Origin: Streptomyces katrae
GTDB taxonomy: Bacteria; Actinomycetota; Actinomycetes; Streptomycetales; Streptomycetaceae
Length of the DNA stretch: 18,337 nt
NCBI RefSeq assembly: GCF_000966975.1
Contig: NZ_JZWV01000265.1
Span: 1-18,337, forward strand
Direction of reading: 5' to 3'
Below are positions 1-6,746 of this stretch, in pieces. The notes under the pieces were generated by a model. That model worked only from the letters and a program-made list of their open reading frames with translations, did not search any database and was not told where the DNA came from. Position 1 is the first letter of the stretch. Every line of letters starts with the position of its first letter. Both the position numbers and the translations under genes were made by a program.

Positions 1-1700
1 CCTCGGCGGTGCGGACGTGCCCGCGGACGGTGGCCGGGTAGAGGTTGAGGCGTTGGGCGGTGGTGTCGACCCGGAAGTCCTCGTGGGCCCAGGTGCGGAG
101 GGTCCGGGCGAGGGTATCGCTGCTGGTGGTGCGCTGGTCGGTGCGTTCCCGCCCGAGCGGGGCGAGCGCGGTGGCGGCCCAGTCGGTGACCGGTGGCTGC
201 GCCAGGAGGTGGGCGAGGGTCGGCGTGGGATGGGCGAGGGTCGGCGTGGGATGGGGGGGCGGGGTCGGTGGCCGGGCCGTGCAGGGCGTGGATCTGCAGG
301 GCGAGGGAGAGGGTGATGCGATCGGCGGTGCGGTCGGTGGCAAGGCCGGTGGCCCGGAGCATGGTGTGTATGCGGCGGCTGAGGGTGTTGCGGTGGATGC
401 CGAGTATTCGGGAGGCAGCCGAGACTTCGAATTCGAGACCAAGGGCGACGGTGGGCAACTGGTGGCTGAGGACCGGTTGGAGCAGGACGGTGGCCCACTG
501 CTGTGCGGCGGGCAGGTCGAGGGCGTCCAGCAGGCCCGGGGTGAGAGGGGCAACTGAGGCGCGGGTGGGACTGAGCCGGGCGGCGGCGATGGCGTCGTAG
601 GCCAGGGCGAAACCGGTGGCGGTGTCTTGGAGGGGCAGGGTGGGGCTGATGCCCAGACTCAGTCGGCGGCTGCGGTCGGCGACCAGGCGGCGTAGCGCGG
701 TGACGGCCGGCGCTTCCGGGAGGCCGGGGTCGGGGTGGGGGGCGACGACGACGATGTGCCCGTCGAAGGCGGGGCACCGTACGGCGAGGCCGGTGTCGGA
801 CAGAAGGGTCTCGACTCGGGCGAGCATCTCGTCGCGGGAGGTGTCGGCGCAGTTGACGATGGCGATCTGGACGTCGTCCGTGTCGAGCAGGTAGGGCAAG
901 AGGGGCCCCAGGATGCGTTGGGCGGATTCGATGTGGCCGGTCATCAGGGCCTGGAACGCGGCCAGGTGTACGGCGTGCAGAGTCTCGGCGAGCAGGGTTC
1001 CGCCTGCGGGTACGGATGTACGCCGGCGGGTCGTGAGGACCATGGCAGATCGGGCCAGCAGGTCCTGGTCTGCGGTGCTGAAGGGGTGGTGGCGGTGGGC
1101 GGTGAGGAGGAGGTCGTCGTCCCGGAGCGAGTGGACGGAGGTGAAGGTGCTGTCCGCCGCGGACAGGCGGCGTCCGCTGGGGGGAACGGAGATGCGGCTG
1201 TCGCGCTGAAGGCTCACTTCCGCGTCCAGCTGACGGGCCAGCCAGTCCAGGAGATCGCCGGCCGGGGAGCTGTCGCTGTCGAGGTAGTCCAGGAGATGGG
1301 CGAGGCGCGCGGCGTGCCGGTCGGCTTCCTGCCGACGGTGTTCGGCGACCTGAGGGATCAAGGTGCGGCGCCAGGCTGCCACGGGTGCGCCGGAGGCGAG
1401 CAGCGGGAGGGCTGCGTGACGAGCGGCCTCGAGCAGCGGCCGTGGCGGACGGGGCGCCGCTTCTGCCACGAGGACCAGACCGGCGGCACCTTGGTCGGCC
1501 CAGTGCCGCAGCCGGTCGTGTGCATGCCCGATGTCGACCGTGTCGGGTGAACAGATGAGGAGCGTGCCGGCGAGCCGGGCGGGACGCTCGCCGGGCATGA
1601 GCAGTTCGGCACGGTCCACGACCCGGTCCTCCGGGCCGACGGTGTGCAGGGGGTGCAGAAGGTACTCGGGCTGGCGGGTGAGGGCCGCGAGTGTGAGCAT
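1..1700 (-). CDS. PucR-family transcriptional regulator, 3' end beyond window, apparent frameshift
   Basis: The minus strand is open from an ATG at 1700 (MLTLAALTRQPEYLL) to the left edge. A GGAGGAG ribosome site lies 6 bases before that ATG. The product looks like a cytosolic DNA-binding regulator of the PucR/CdaR type: an N-terminal sensory part, a middle region, and a helix-turn-helix near residue 440 (SAASRILGIHRNTLSRRIH). After LALQIHALHGPATDP the frame becomes Pro/Arg/His-rich low-quality sequence. A neighbouring frame then reads convincingly as the usual PucR C-terminus: LLAQPPVTDWAATALAPL, followed by a second helix-turn-helix, TAQRLNLYPATVRGHVR. Removing one base from the G7 run at 253-259 joins the two halves. 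This is therefore a frameshifted gene, a slippage variant or a sequencing error. It is divergent from the cupin gene. The ligand and targets are unknown. The family call is firm; the intactness is not. Confidence 0.8.
   Translation of the reverse strand, partial: MLTLAALTRQPEYLLHPLHTVGPEDRVVDRAELLMPGERPARLAGTLLICSPDTVDIGHAHDRLRHWADQGAAGLVLVAEAAPRPPRPLLEAARHAALPLLASGAPVAAWRRTLIPQVAEHRRQEADRHAARLAHLLDYLDSDSSPAGDLLDWLARQLDAEVSLQRDSRISVPPSGRRLSAADSTFTSVHSLRDDDLLLTAHRHHPFSTADQDLLARSAMVLTTRRRTSVPAGGTLLAETLHAVHLAAFQALMTGHIESAQRILGPLLPYLLDTDDVQIAIVNCADTSRDEMLARVETLLSDTGLAVRCPAFDGHIVVVAPHPDPGLPEAPAVTALRRLVADRSRRLSLGISPTLPLQDTATGFALAYDAIAAARLSPTRASVAPLTPGLLDALDLPAAQQWATVLLQPVLSHQLPTVALGLEFEVSAASRILGIHRNTLSRRIHTMLRATGLATDRTADRITLSLALQIHALHGPATDPAPPSHADPRPSHADPRPPPGAATGHRLGRHRARPARAGTHRPAHHQQRYPRPDPPHLGPRGLPGRHHRPTPQPLPGHRPRARPHRR
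211..259. repeat. 21-bp perfect tandem repeat (two copies) plus G7 homopolymer
   Basis: Two identical 21-bp units occupy 211-231 and 232-252, followed directly by seven G (253-259). In the restored frame of the PucR gene each unit encodes the heptapeptide HPTPTLA. The repeat sits in the linker between the two helix-turn-helix regions, exactly where the reading frame breaks. Confidence 0.85.
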
Positions 1701-1821
1701 CACGTCTCCTCCGGCGGGGCAGAGGCTAAGGCTATCCGGACGCGACGCAGCAGGTGACGGCGGTGTGGCGGGCCAGGCGGCGCTACGACAACGGCCGGCC
1801 CACCAGCCCGGGCGGCGTCCA

Positions 1822-1864
1822 GTGCACGCGTGCTGTGCATCATGTGAAAAGTGGTGCATGCGTG
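1822..1864. promoter_or_regulatory. Candidate operator between pucR-type gene and cupin gene
   Basis: GTGCACGCGTG (1822-1832) recurs as GTGCATGCGTG (1854-1864), 10 of 11 bases identical and 32 bp apart, about three helical turns. The first copy holds the perfect palindrome GCACGCGTGC (1824-1833). Between them GTGCATCA (1835-1842) and TGGTGCAT (1852-1859) form an imperfect inverted repeat. The position in the divergent intergenic region fits a binding site for the PucR-type regulator. This is inference from the pattern only. Confidence 0.35.
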
Positions 1865-1945
1865 GCGTAGTAAGCGCCGTCGAAGATTCCTACGCTGATC
1901 GACATCCGGCGGACGGTAACGGGCCGCCACCGCACAGCAATTGAA

Positions 1946-2290
1946 ATGGGGATACCCGTGCTTCCAGGTTTCGTGAGCGCTCATCTGGACCAGGCCCCGG
2001 TGTCGGTCAGTCAGGTCAACGAGCACATCACCATGAGCTTGCTGAAGGAGGGCACACCGAACGACCCCAGCGTGATCGTGCTGCTGGAGTTCGCGCCGGG
2101 CGCGCAGTTCGGCGAGGATCGGCACACGGTCCGCGAAATCGTTCACGTGCTCGAGGGCGAGTTCGGCGACGGCACGAACGTCTGGCCGGCCGGCACCCTG
2201 CTCTGCGCCGAGCCCGGATCCGTGCACCACCCGCAGTCGGCGGCCGGCTGCACGATCCTGGTCGTCTACCCCGACGGCGAGGACGCCTGA
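1946..2290 (+). CDS. Small single-domain cupin protein
   Basis: The 114-residue product is a one-domain beta-barrel of the cupin_2/ChrR-like type. Cupin motif 1 is recognisable around residues 52-77 (PGAQFGEDRHTVREIVHVLEGEF), with His, Glu and His as possible metal ligands. Motif 2 is around residues 81-96 (PAGTLLCAEPGSVHHP). There is no signal peptide, so it is probably cytosolic. Such stand-alone cupins bind a metal and act as small enzymes, isomerases or sensors; nothing here fixes the substrate. The ATG at 1946 lacks a good ribosome site. A GTG at 1958 (MLPGFVSAHL), preceded by GGGGA, is a plausible true start. It is divergent from the PucR-type regulator, which may control it. Confidence 0.75.
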   Translation: MGIPVLPGFVSAHLDQAPVSVSQVNEHITMSLLKEGTPNDPSVIVLLEFAPGAQFGEDRHTVREIVHVLEGEFGDGTNVWPAGTLLCAEPGSVHHPQSAAGCTILVVYPDGEDA

Positions 2291-2321
2291 CCGGATGGAG
2301 CGCCGCCGGCTGTGCAGGTCC

Positions 2322-2564
2322 TCACCGCCCTGCCAGCCAGGCCAACGGCGACTCGACCGGGTCGTCGCGGTCGCTCGCCGACCGTACGTGCGCACCAGCA
2401 CGCCACCGGGGCCCGGTAGAAGGTGCCTCGGCGGCGAGCCGCACGACCACGCCCTCGGACGCTCCCGCGGAGGACTGAGCGCCTTCGATCCAGCCCTGGC
2501 GCTGCCACCAGCCGATCTCCTTCCGGGCGATGGATGGTTCACGGTTGACGGTGTCGGAGTCCAT
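2322..2564 (-). CDS. Hypothetical small protein (80 aa)
   Basis: I do not recognise this product. It starts MDSDTVNREPSIARKEIGWW with an AGGA-type ribosome site (CAGGACGAG) just before the ATG, and ends AWLAGR at a TGA. The first 45 residues look protein-like (a basic helix, then GWIEG and a short VVVRL strand) and faintly recall the end of a winged helix. The C-terminal third (GPRWRAGAHVRSASDRDD) is poorer and could be noncoding or frameshifted. It lies downstream of the WYL regulator on the same strand, with a perfect inverted repeat between them. It may be a remnant gene or a small regulator. Confidence 0.35.
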   Translation of the reverse strand: MDSDTVNREPSIARKEIGWWQRQGWIEGAQSSAGASEGVVVRLAAEAPSTGPRWRAGAHVRSASDRDDPVESPLAWLAGR

Positions 2565-2586
2565 CTCGTCCTGCCCTTCCGGCGCC

Positions 2587-2615
2587 GCCGCAGTAAATGC
2601 GGTATCTACTGCGGC
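2587..2615. promoter_or_regulatory. Perfect 9-bp inverted repeat, operator or terminator
   Basis: GCCGCAGTA and TACTGCGGC are perfect inverted arms around an 11-bp spacer. The spacer itself contains GCGGTA, which pairs imperfectly with TACTGC. It lies 11 bases past the stop of the WYL regulator and 22 bases before the small ORF at 2564. It could terminate the former, although no T-run follows, or be an operator for the latter. Confidence 0.5.
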
Positions 2616-2626
2616 AGTTCTTCCGG

Positions 2627-3580
2627 TTAACGCTGGGCTGCTGCGGTGAGCTGGGCGGCCAGATCCTTGAGCGCCTGCCGCAGTTCGTCGGGATGGTGGA
2701 TGGTGAAGGGCCACTCCAGGGAGGCGAGCATGTGTGCCATGCCGTCCAGCCGCTCTGCCCGTGCGTGCATGAGAACGCCGGTGGGCTGGGCGGTGAGGGT
2801 CACCGCTGAGCGAGGCAGCCGGCGGGCGATCTCATCGAGGGGGCCATGGATCGTCACCTCGACCTGCCAGCGGTAGGGCCCCTGAGCGAGGGTCGAGGTC
2901 AGGTGGGCGACGGGGTCGAAGCCGTCGGGTGCGGTGAAGCTGTCGGTTCGGGGGGTGACGGAGGCGATGCGGTCGATGCGGAAGGTGCGCAAGCTGCCGC
3001 GGAGGTGGTCGTGGCCGACGACGTACCAGCGGCCGGTGTGGAAGACCACGCCGTAGGGGTCGATGTCGCGTTCGGTGTGTTCCTGGCGCCAGGACTGGTG
3101 GTGGATGGCGACGGTCGTGCGGGCGCGGGAGGCCTGGGCCAGGGCCAGCAGGACGCCGGTTCCGGGTGCCTGACCGATCACGGCGTTGGCGGTGAACGAC
3201 AGGGTCTCCCGCATGGCGGCGAGCGGTTCGCGCAGGGCGTGCGGAAGCACCCGTTCGATCTTGGCCAGGGCACCGGCACTGGCCGGTGCCGCGGTGCCCA
3301 TCCCCAGACGTTCTGCCGCGAGCAGGCCAAGGACGACGGCGAGGGCCTCGTCATTGGTGAGGACCAGGGGTGGCATGCGGTAGCCGCGGGCCAGTCGGTA
3401 ACCGCCGTAGCGGCCGCGTTCGGCCTCCACGGGGATGCCCAGTTCCCGCAGGTACGCGGTGTACCGGCGCACCGTGCGCACGTCGGTGTCCAGCCGGTCG
3501 GCCAGCTCCGTCCCGGTGAGCCGGGCGTTGGACTGGAGGAGTTCCAGCAGGGTCAGCACACGGGTCAGGGGATGCGACAT
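2627..3580 (-). CDS. WYL-domain, HTH_11-type transcriptional regulator (YafY-like)
   Basis: The 317-residue product has an N-terminal winged helix-turn-helix of the DeoR/HTH_11 type (residues 1-60: LTGTELADRLDTDVRTVRRY, then a wing with GRYGGYRL). A WYL domain follows (about 140-220), with DPYGVVFHTGRWYVVGHDH, where the signature reads WYV, and RTFRIDRIASV. The C-terminal extension (about 230-317) is typical of the family. WYL regulators sense small ligands or nucleic acids and usually control a neighbouring divergent gene, here the alpha/beta hydrolase 79 bp away. The length is normal and the gene looks intact. The ATG at 3580 has only a weak ribosome site (GAGTGA). The specific ligand is unknown. 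Confidence 0.9.
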   Translation of the reverse strand: MSHPLTRVLTLLELLQSNARLTGTELADRLDTDVRTVRRYTAYLRELGIPVEAERGRYGGYRLARGYRMPPLVLTNDEALAVVLGLLAAERLGMGTAAPASAGALAKIERVLPHALREPLAAMRETLSFTANAVIGQAPGTGVLLALAQASRARTTVAIHHQSWRQEHTERDIDPYGVVFHTGRWYVVGHDHLRGSLRTFRIDRIASVTPRTDSFTAPDGFDPVAHLTSTLAQGPYRWQVEVTIHGPLDEIARRLPRSAVTLTAQPTGVLMHARAERLDGMAHMLASLEWPFTIHHPDELRQALKDLAAQLTAAAQR

Positions 3581-3592
3581 GGATCACTCGGC

Positions 3593-3621
3593 ATTTCAGG
3601 GCGGATTCTGTCCTGTATCAA
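3593..3621 (-). promoter_or_regulatory. Candidate promoter of the WYL regulator
   Basis: On the minus strand TTGATA (3621-3616) and TGAAAT (3598-3593) are separated by 17 bp, the spacing of a housekeeping sigma-70 promoter. The -10 match is only 4 of 6. A start about 6 bases before the ATG at 3580 would give a nearly leaderless transcript, which fits the weak ribosome site. The intergenic region is shared with the divergent hydrolase. Confidence 0.3.
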
Positions 3622-3659
3622 CTTTACGCTCCCCGTAGCACCTCACTCAGGGAGATCAC

Positions 3660-4394
3660 ATGGCCACCTTCGTACTCGTTCCCGGCGCCTGGCTCGGGGC
3701 ATGGGCCTGGGAAGACACCGCCCGCGCTCTGCGGGAGCGCGGCCACACGGCGCTGCCGCTGACACTGACCGGCCTGGCCGAGCACGCCGACCAGGGCGGA
3801 CCCGAGACGGACCTGGACACGCACATCGCGGACATCACCGGCTTCGTCGAGCGGAACGGTCTGCACGACGTCACGCTGGTCGCCCACAGCTACGCGGCTG
3901 CCCCTGTGACCGGGGCGGCCGGACGTCTCGGCGACCTGCTGGAGCGCGTGATCTACGTGGACAGTGCGCCGTTCACCGCAGGCATGTGCATGCTCGACCT
4001 CATGCCACCGCAGGCAGTGGACCAGCTGCGCCGGCAGGTCGACGCTTCCGGCGACGGGTGGCGGCTGCCGATGCCGCCGTTCGAGGTCCTGGGCTTGTCC
4101 AGCAGCCTCGACGGGCTCGATGAGGGCCGGCAGAACGTTCTGCGCACGCGTGCCACCCCTCAGCCGTTCGGCACCTTCACCCAGCGTCTCGCCGGCCCGG
4201 CGGAGCCCGGTCCCGGTGTGGACCGTGTCCTGATCGCCTGCCGTGACTTCACAGGGCTGCTGGACGCCGGAGTGCCGATGCTGGCCTACCTGAACCAGCC
4301 GCCGTGGCGGCGCTTCGACCTGCCCACCGGGCACTGGCCGATGCTGTCCGCGCCCGCCGAACTCGCCCGAGTCCTCGACAAGGCCGTCTCCTGA
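3660..4394 (+). CDS. Alpha/beta-fold hydrolase
   Basis: The 244-residue product matches the small alpha/beta hydrolases of the esterase/SABP2-like kind. It begins with the strand and oxyanion loop FVLVPGAWLGAWAW (residues 4-17). The nucleophile elbow is AHSYA with Ser77, where the usual GxSxG glycines are both alanine. Asp101 in YVDSAP is a conserved position, and the catalytic His is His225 in LPTGHWPML. No signal peptide is seen, so it is probably cytosolic. GGGAG lies 6 bases before the ATG. The divergent WYL regulator probably controls it, since this pairing is common in streptomycetes. The substrate is unknown. Confidence 0.88.
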   Translation: MATFVLVPGAWLGAWAWEDTARALRERGHTALPLTLTGLAEHADQGGPETDLDTHIADITGFVERNGLHDVTLVAHSYAAAPVTGAAGRLGDLLERVIYVDSAPFTAGMCMLDLMPPQAVDQLRRQVDASGDGWRLPMPPFEVLGLSSSLDGLDEGRQNVLRTRATPQPFGTFTQRLAGPAEPGPGVDRVLIACRDFTGLLDAGVPMLAYLNQPPWRRFDLPTGHWPMLSAPAELARVLDKAVS

Positions 4395-4413
4395 CCGCGC
4401 CCGCCGATAGGCA

Positions 4414-4443
4414 CAGCCCGACGCGACGCGCGTGGGTCGGCTG
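4414..4443 (+). terminator. Candidate hairpin terminator after the hydrolase
   Basis: CAGCCCGAC (4414-4422) pairs with GTCGGCTG (4436-4443) with one bulged base, about 20 bases after the hydrolase stop. There is no T-run, as is usual for actinomycete hairpin terminators. Downstream to 4666 I see no gene; the stretch presumably holds the promoter of the SGNH hydrolase. Confidence 0.35.
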
Positions 4444-4666
4444 AAGGAATCGGTGGCGGCTTGGCGGTGGGAGACGGGTTGCCCGTAGCCGGCCGGCGCC
4501 GTCGTACCGGGGGCAGGTGCCGGCCTGCGGCATACGGGTGAACGCGCTGCGGTCGCGGCGGCTGTATCGCATCGTTCCCGTGTCGCCCCCCGTCCTGCAT
4601 ATTCCGATGGCATATCTATGGACCCGATGCGTCACACGCAGTGTCGACCTCTCGGGAAGGGCGTCC

Positions 4667-5776
4667 ATGCCGCACATCCAGCCTCTGCCTCAGTACGTCG
4701 CGCTCGGCGACTCCTACAGTGCCGGCCAGTTCATCGGCGGTGATACCAACCTGGTCCGCGAGCCGGTGGACGGCGGCCTGGGCGGGCCGGACGGCGACTA
4801 CAGCGGCCGTTCGAAGGACAGCTACCCGCAGCAGCTGGCCCGCACCGTACTGTCCGGCTACGAGTTCATCGACGTCACCTGCGGCGGTGCGACCATCGAC
4901 GACCGGGGCCTCGGCCTCGGCGGCATCCTCACCCCGCAGACCGTGTTCGGAGGCCCGCCCTACATCCCCGTCGACGGCAGCGGCGTACCGCAGTTCACCC
5001 CCACCCCGCGCCCCGCGCAGATCGACGCCCTCAGCAAGGCCACCACGCTGGTCACCATCGGCATCGGCGGCAACCAGTACAACCTCGGCCAGATCATCGC
5101 CAAGTGCGCTTCCCTGGGCGCGTCCGCCATCGGCAGCCCCGGCACCGACTACTACCGCCACACCGAGGAAGGCCGCGCGGACCTGGCCCGCAAGGAGGAG
5201 GACCTGCGCGACGGCTTCGCGAAGATGATGCCGGAGCTGCGAGAGCGCGCCCCGCACGCCAAGTTCTTCTTCGTCGGCTACCCCACCCTCTTCCCGACCG
5301 CGGACCCCACCCTCTTCCCGACCGCGGAAGGACAGGGCACCTGCGACGGCGGGCTGGACGAGAACATCACGATCAAGAAGGGTGACATGCCCTTCATCCA
5401 GCAGCAGTTCGACCTGGTCGACTCCGTCATCCGCGAGGCGGCCCGGGACCACGGCCACACCTACGTCGACATCGCCGAGTCCACCCGCGCCCACCACGTC
5501 TGCCGCGAGGGCACCGAGAAGTGGATGTTCGGGCTCTACGCCCGCTACACGTTCGACGAGGAGCTGCACGGCTACAAGCCGGCCCGCTTCCCCGCCGGCA
5601 AGGACATGCCGCCCTTCAGCCCCGGCTGGACCGCCTGGATGCAGGGCATGCTCGCCCACGGGGACGGCATCTTCCGCGGCAACGAGACGCTGACCACCTT
5701 CCACCCCAACAAGCGCGGCGCCGACAACCAGACCCGCCAGGTCACCACCGCACTGCGCACCGCCGGCATCATCTGA
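4667..5776 (+). CDS. SGNH/GDSL-family hydrolase (esterase/lipase type)
   Basis: The 369-residue product shows the SGNH blocks. Block I is YVALGDSYSAG with nucleophile Ser16. Block II Gly lies in CGGATIDDRG (about 73). Block III is IGIGGNQYN with Asn136, and block V is TTFHPN with His346. The usual Asp three residues before that His is Thr343, so the enzyme may work as a dyad or borrow a backbone carbonyl, as known for some Streptomyces SGNH esterases. There is no signal peptide, unlike many secreted relatives. The start at 4667 (MPHIQPLPQY) follows GGGAAGG; an upstream in-frame ATG at 4517 would add 50 residues that do not look coding. A perfect 24-bp duplication gives PTLFPTAD-PTLFPTAE at residues 206-221. 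The substrate is unknown. Confidence 0.88.
   Translation: MPHIQPLPQYVALGDSYSAGQFIGGDTNLVREPVDGGLGGPDGDYSGRSKDSYPQQLARTVLSGYEFIDVTCGGATIDDRGLGLGGILTPQTVFGGPPYIPVDGSGVPQFTPTPRPAQIDALSKATTLVTIGIGGNQYNLGQIIAKCASLGASAIGSPGTDYYRHTEEGRADLARKEEDLRDGFAKMMPELRERAPHAKFFFVGYPTLFPTADPTLFPTAEGQGTCDGGLDENITIKKGDMPFIQQQFDLVDSVIREAARDHGHTYVDIAESTRAHHVCREGTEKWMFGLYARYTFDEELHGYKPARFPAGKDMPPFSPGWTAWMQGMLAHGDGIFRGNETLTTFHPNKRGADNQTRQVTTALRTAGII
5281..5328 (+). repeat. Perfect 24-bp tandem duplication inside the SGNH hydrolase gene
   Basis: Positions 5281-5304 and 5305-5328 are identical and in frame, doubling the octapeptide PTLFPTA(D/E). Perfect identity at third codon positions points to a recent duplication. 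Confidence 0.9.
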
Positions 5777-6098
5777 GCGGCGCGGCCGAGGAAGCCCGCG
5801 GCGGCGACCCCGGCCTTCCCCGAACGTGGACGAGGTCGGGGGCGTCCACACGGGTCGCCGCTCCCCATCCGGGGGCGGCGACCCTTCGCGGCCACCGGGT
5901 ACGGCGCCCCGGGGGCCCGGTCCCCGGAGGTCCCGAGGGCCCGGGAACCCGGTGTCCGGCCGCGATGCGATGCGATGTGCGACAGCGACGCGGAACGGGA
6001 TCCCCTTGGGCGCCGCCCTCGTGGCCTGGCTCGCCACGGCCTGGGCGACGGCGGCCGACACCGGGTGCCCCCGCGGGGCCGGCCGCCGGCCCGGCGGG
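5777..6098. other. Convergent intergenic region with hairpins
   Basis: No gene is supported in these 322 bases, which separate the SGNH gene from the convergent cytochrome b gene. The stretch holds the strong hairpin at 5852-5884 and a second inverted repeat, CCGGGG-N7-CCCCGG (5909-5927). A short GATGC triplication lies near 5963-5977. The rest is unremarkable high-GC sequence. Confidence 0.6.
5852..5884. terminator. Strong bidirectional hairpin terminator
   Basis: GGGTCGCCGC (5852-5861) pairs perfectly with GCGGCGACCC (5875-5884). Inside it CCCC pairs with GGGG around an ATCC loop, leaving only one T unpaired. The 14-bp stem lies between two convergent genes and can serve both strands. It has no long T-run. 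Confidence 0.65.
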
Positions 6099-6746
6099 TC
6101 ATCCCTCGTACGGTCCGGCCCGGTCGGGCTGCCACAGCGGGTGTTCGCGCTCCGCCCATGCCCGGTGGACGGAGCCCGTGCGCAGCCCGCGGCGCGCCTC
6201 CGGGTCGGCCAGGCCCTTGCCGATGTGCACGGCCAGCACCACAGCCACGGCGAGGGCCAGCCAGTCGTGGACGAAGACGGCAGCGGTGCGCTGTGCGAGG
6301 GGGACCAGGCCGGTCCACCACATCAGCGCCCCCGTGGCCGCCATCACCAGTGCCGCCCCGGCCAGCCAGCCCGCGTACACCTTCTGTCCCGCGTTGAACT
6401 TGCCGGCGGGCCGCGTGCCCGCGCGGCCCGGGCGCAGGGCGGCCCGCAGCCAGTCCCGGTCCTGCGGTCCGAAGCGGCCCAGCCGCCGCAGGTCGGCCCG
6501 GAAGGCCCGCGAGGCGAGACCCAGCAGGAACGGCGCGCCGAGCAGCAGCCCGGACCACACGTGCACGGTGACGACCAGGTGCCGGCGGCCGACGAGTTCG
6601 GCGAGCCCGGGAAGGTACAGGCAGGCGGCAGAGGTGACGCACAGGCCCATCAGGGCGGCCGTGGCCCGGTGGACCCACCGCTCGCCGCGGCTGAACCGGC
6701 GCACGCGGTCGGGGCGCCGGGGCGCCGCCTCAGACGGTGGGGGCAT
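6099..6746 (-). CDS. Membrane di-heme cytochrome b subunit
   Basis: The 215-residue product is a four-helix membrane protein of the prokaryotic cytochrome b561/Ni-hydrogenase-b type. Helices are near residues 26-48, 56-78, 124-148 and 158-178. The histidines His26, His62, His160 and His174 are placed as heme ligands. It is the next gene after the molybdopterin protein and overlaps its end by 17 bases, so it probably passes electrons between that enzyme and the quinone pool. I chose the ATG at 6746 (MPPPSEAAPRR) because it follows GGACGTGACG and gives a short overlap. A longer in-frame form from 6824 would overlap by 95 bases. The direction of electron flow is not visible. Confidence 0.8.
   Translation of the reverse strand: MPPPSEAAPRRPDRVRRFSRGERWVHRATAALMGLCVTSAACLYLPGLAELVGRRHLVVTVHVWSGLLLGAPFLLGLASRAFRADLRRLGRFGPQDRDWLRAALRPGRAGTRPAGKFNAGQKVYAGWLAGAALVMAATGALMWWTGLVPLAQRTAAVFVHDWLALAVAVVLAVHIGKGLADPEARRGLRTGSVHRAWAEREHPLWQPDRAGPYEG

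Noticed and set aside
211..252. Possible CRISPR or mobile-element repeat
   Set aside because: There are only two adjacent 21-bp units without spacers, inside a coding region; they are a simple tandem duplication.
1700..2542. 280-residue minus-strand ORF opposite the cupin gene
   Set aside because: The plus-strand cupin frame has clear family motifs; the minus frame is Arg/Pro-rich and has no good start.
2846..4123. 425-residue plus-strand ORF
   Set aside because: Its first part is antisense to the WYL regulator and its second part is an out-of-frame copy of the hydrolase gene.
4517..4666. Upstream extension of the SGNH hydrolase
   Set aside because: The 50 added residues look noncoding and the ATG at 4667 has a good ribosome site and the usual distance to GDSYS.
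5909..5927. CCGGGG-N7-CCCCGG as a separate terminator
   Set aside because: It lies in a very GC-rich stretch between two convergent genes already served by a much stronger hairpin, so I list it only with the intergenic region.
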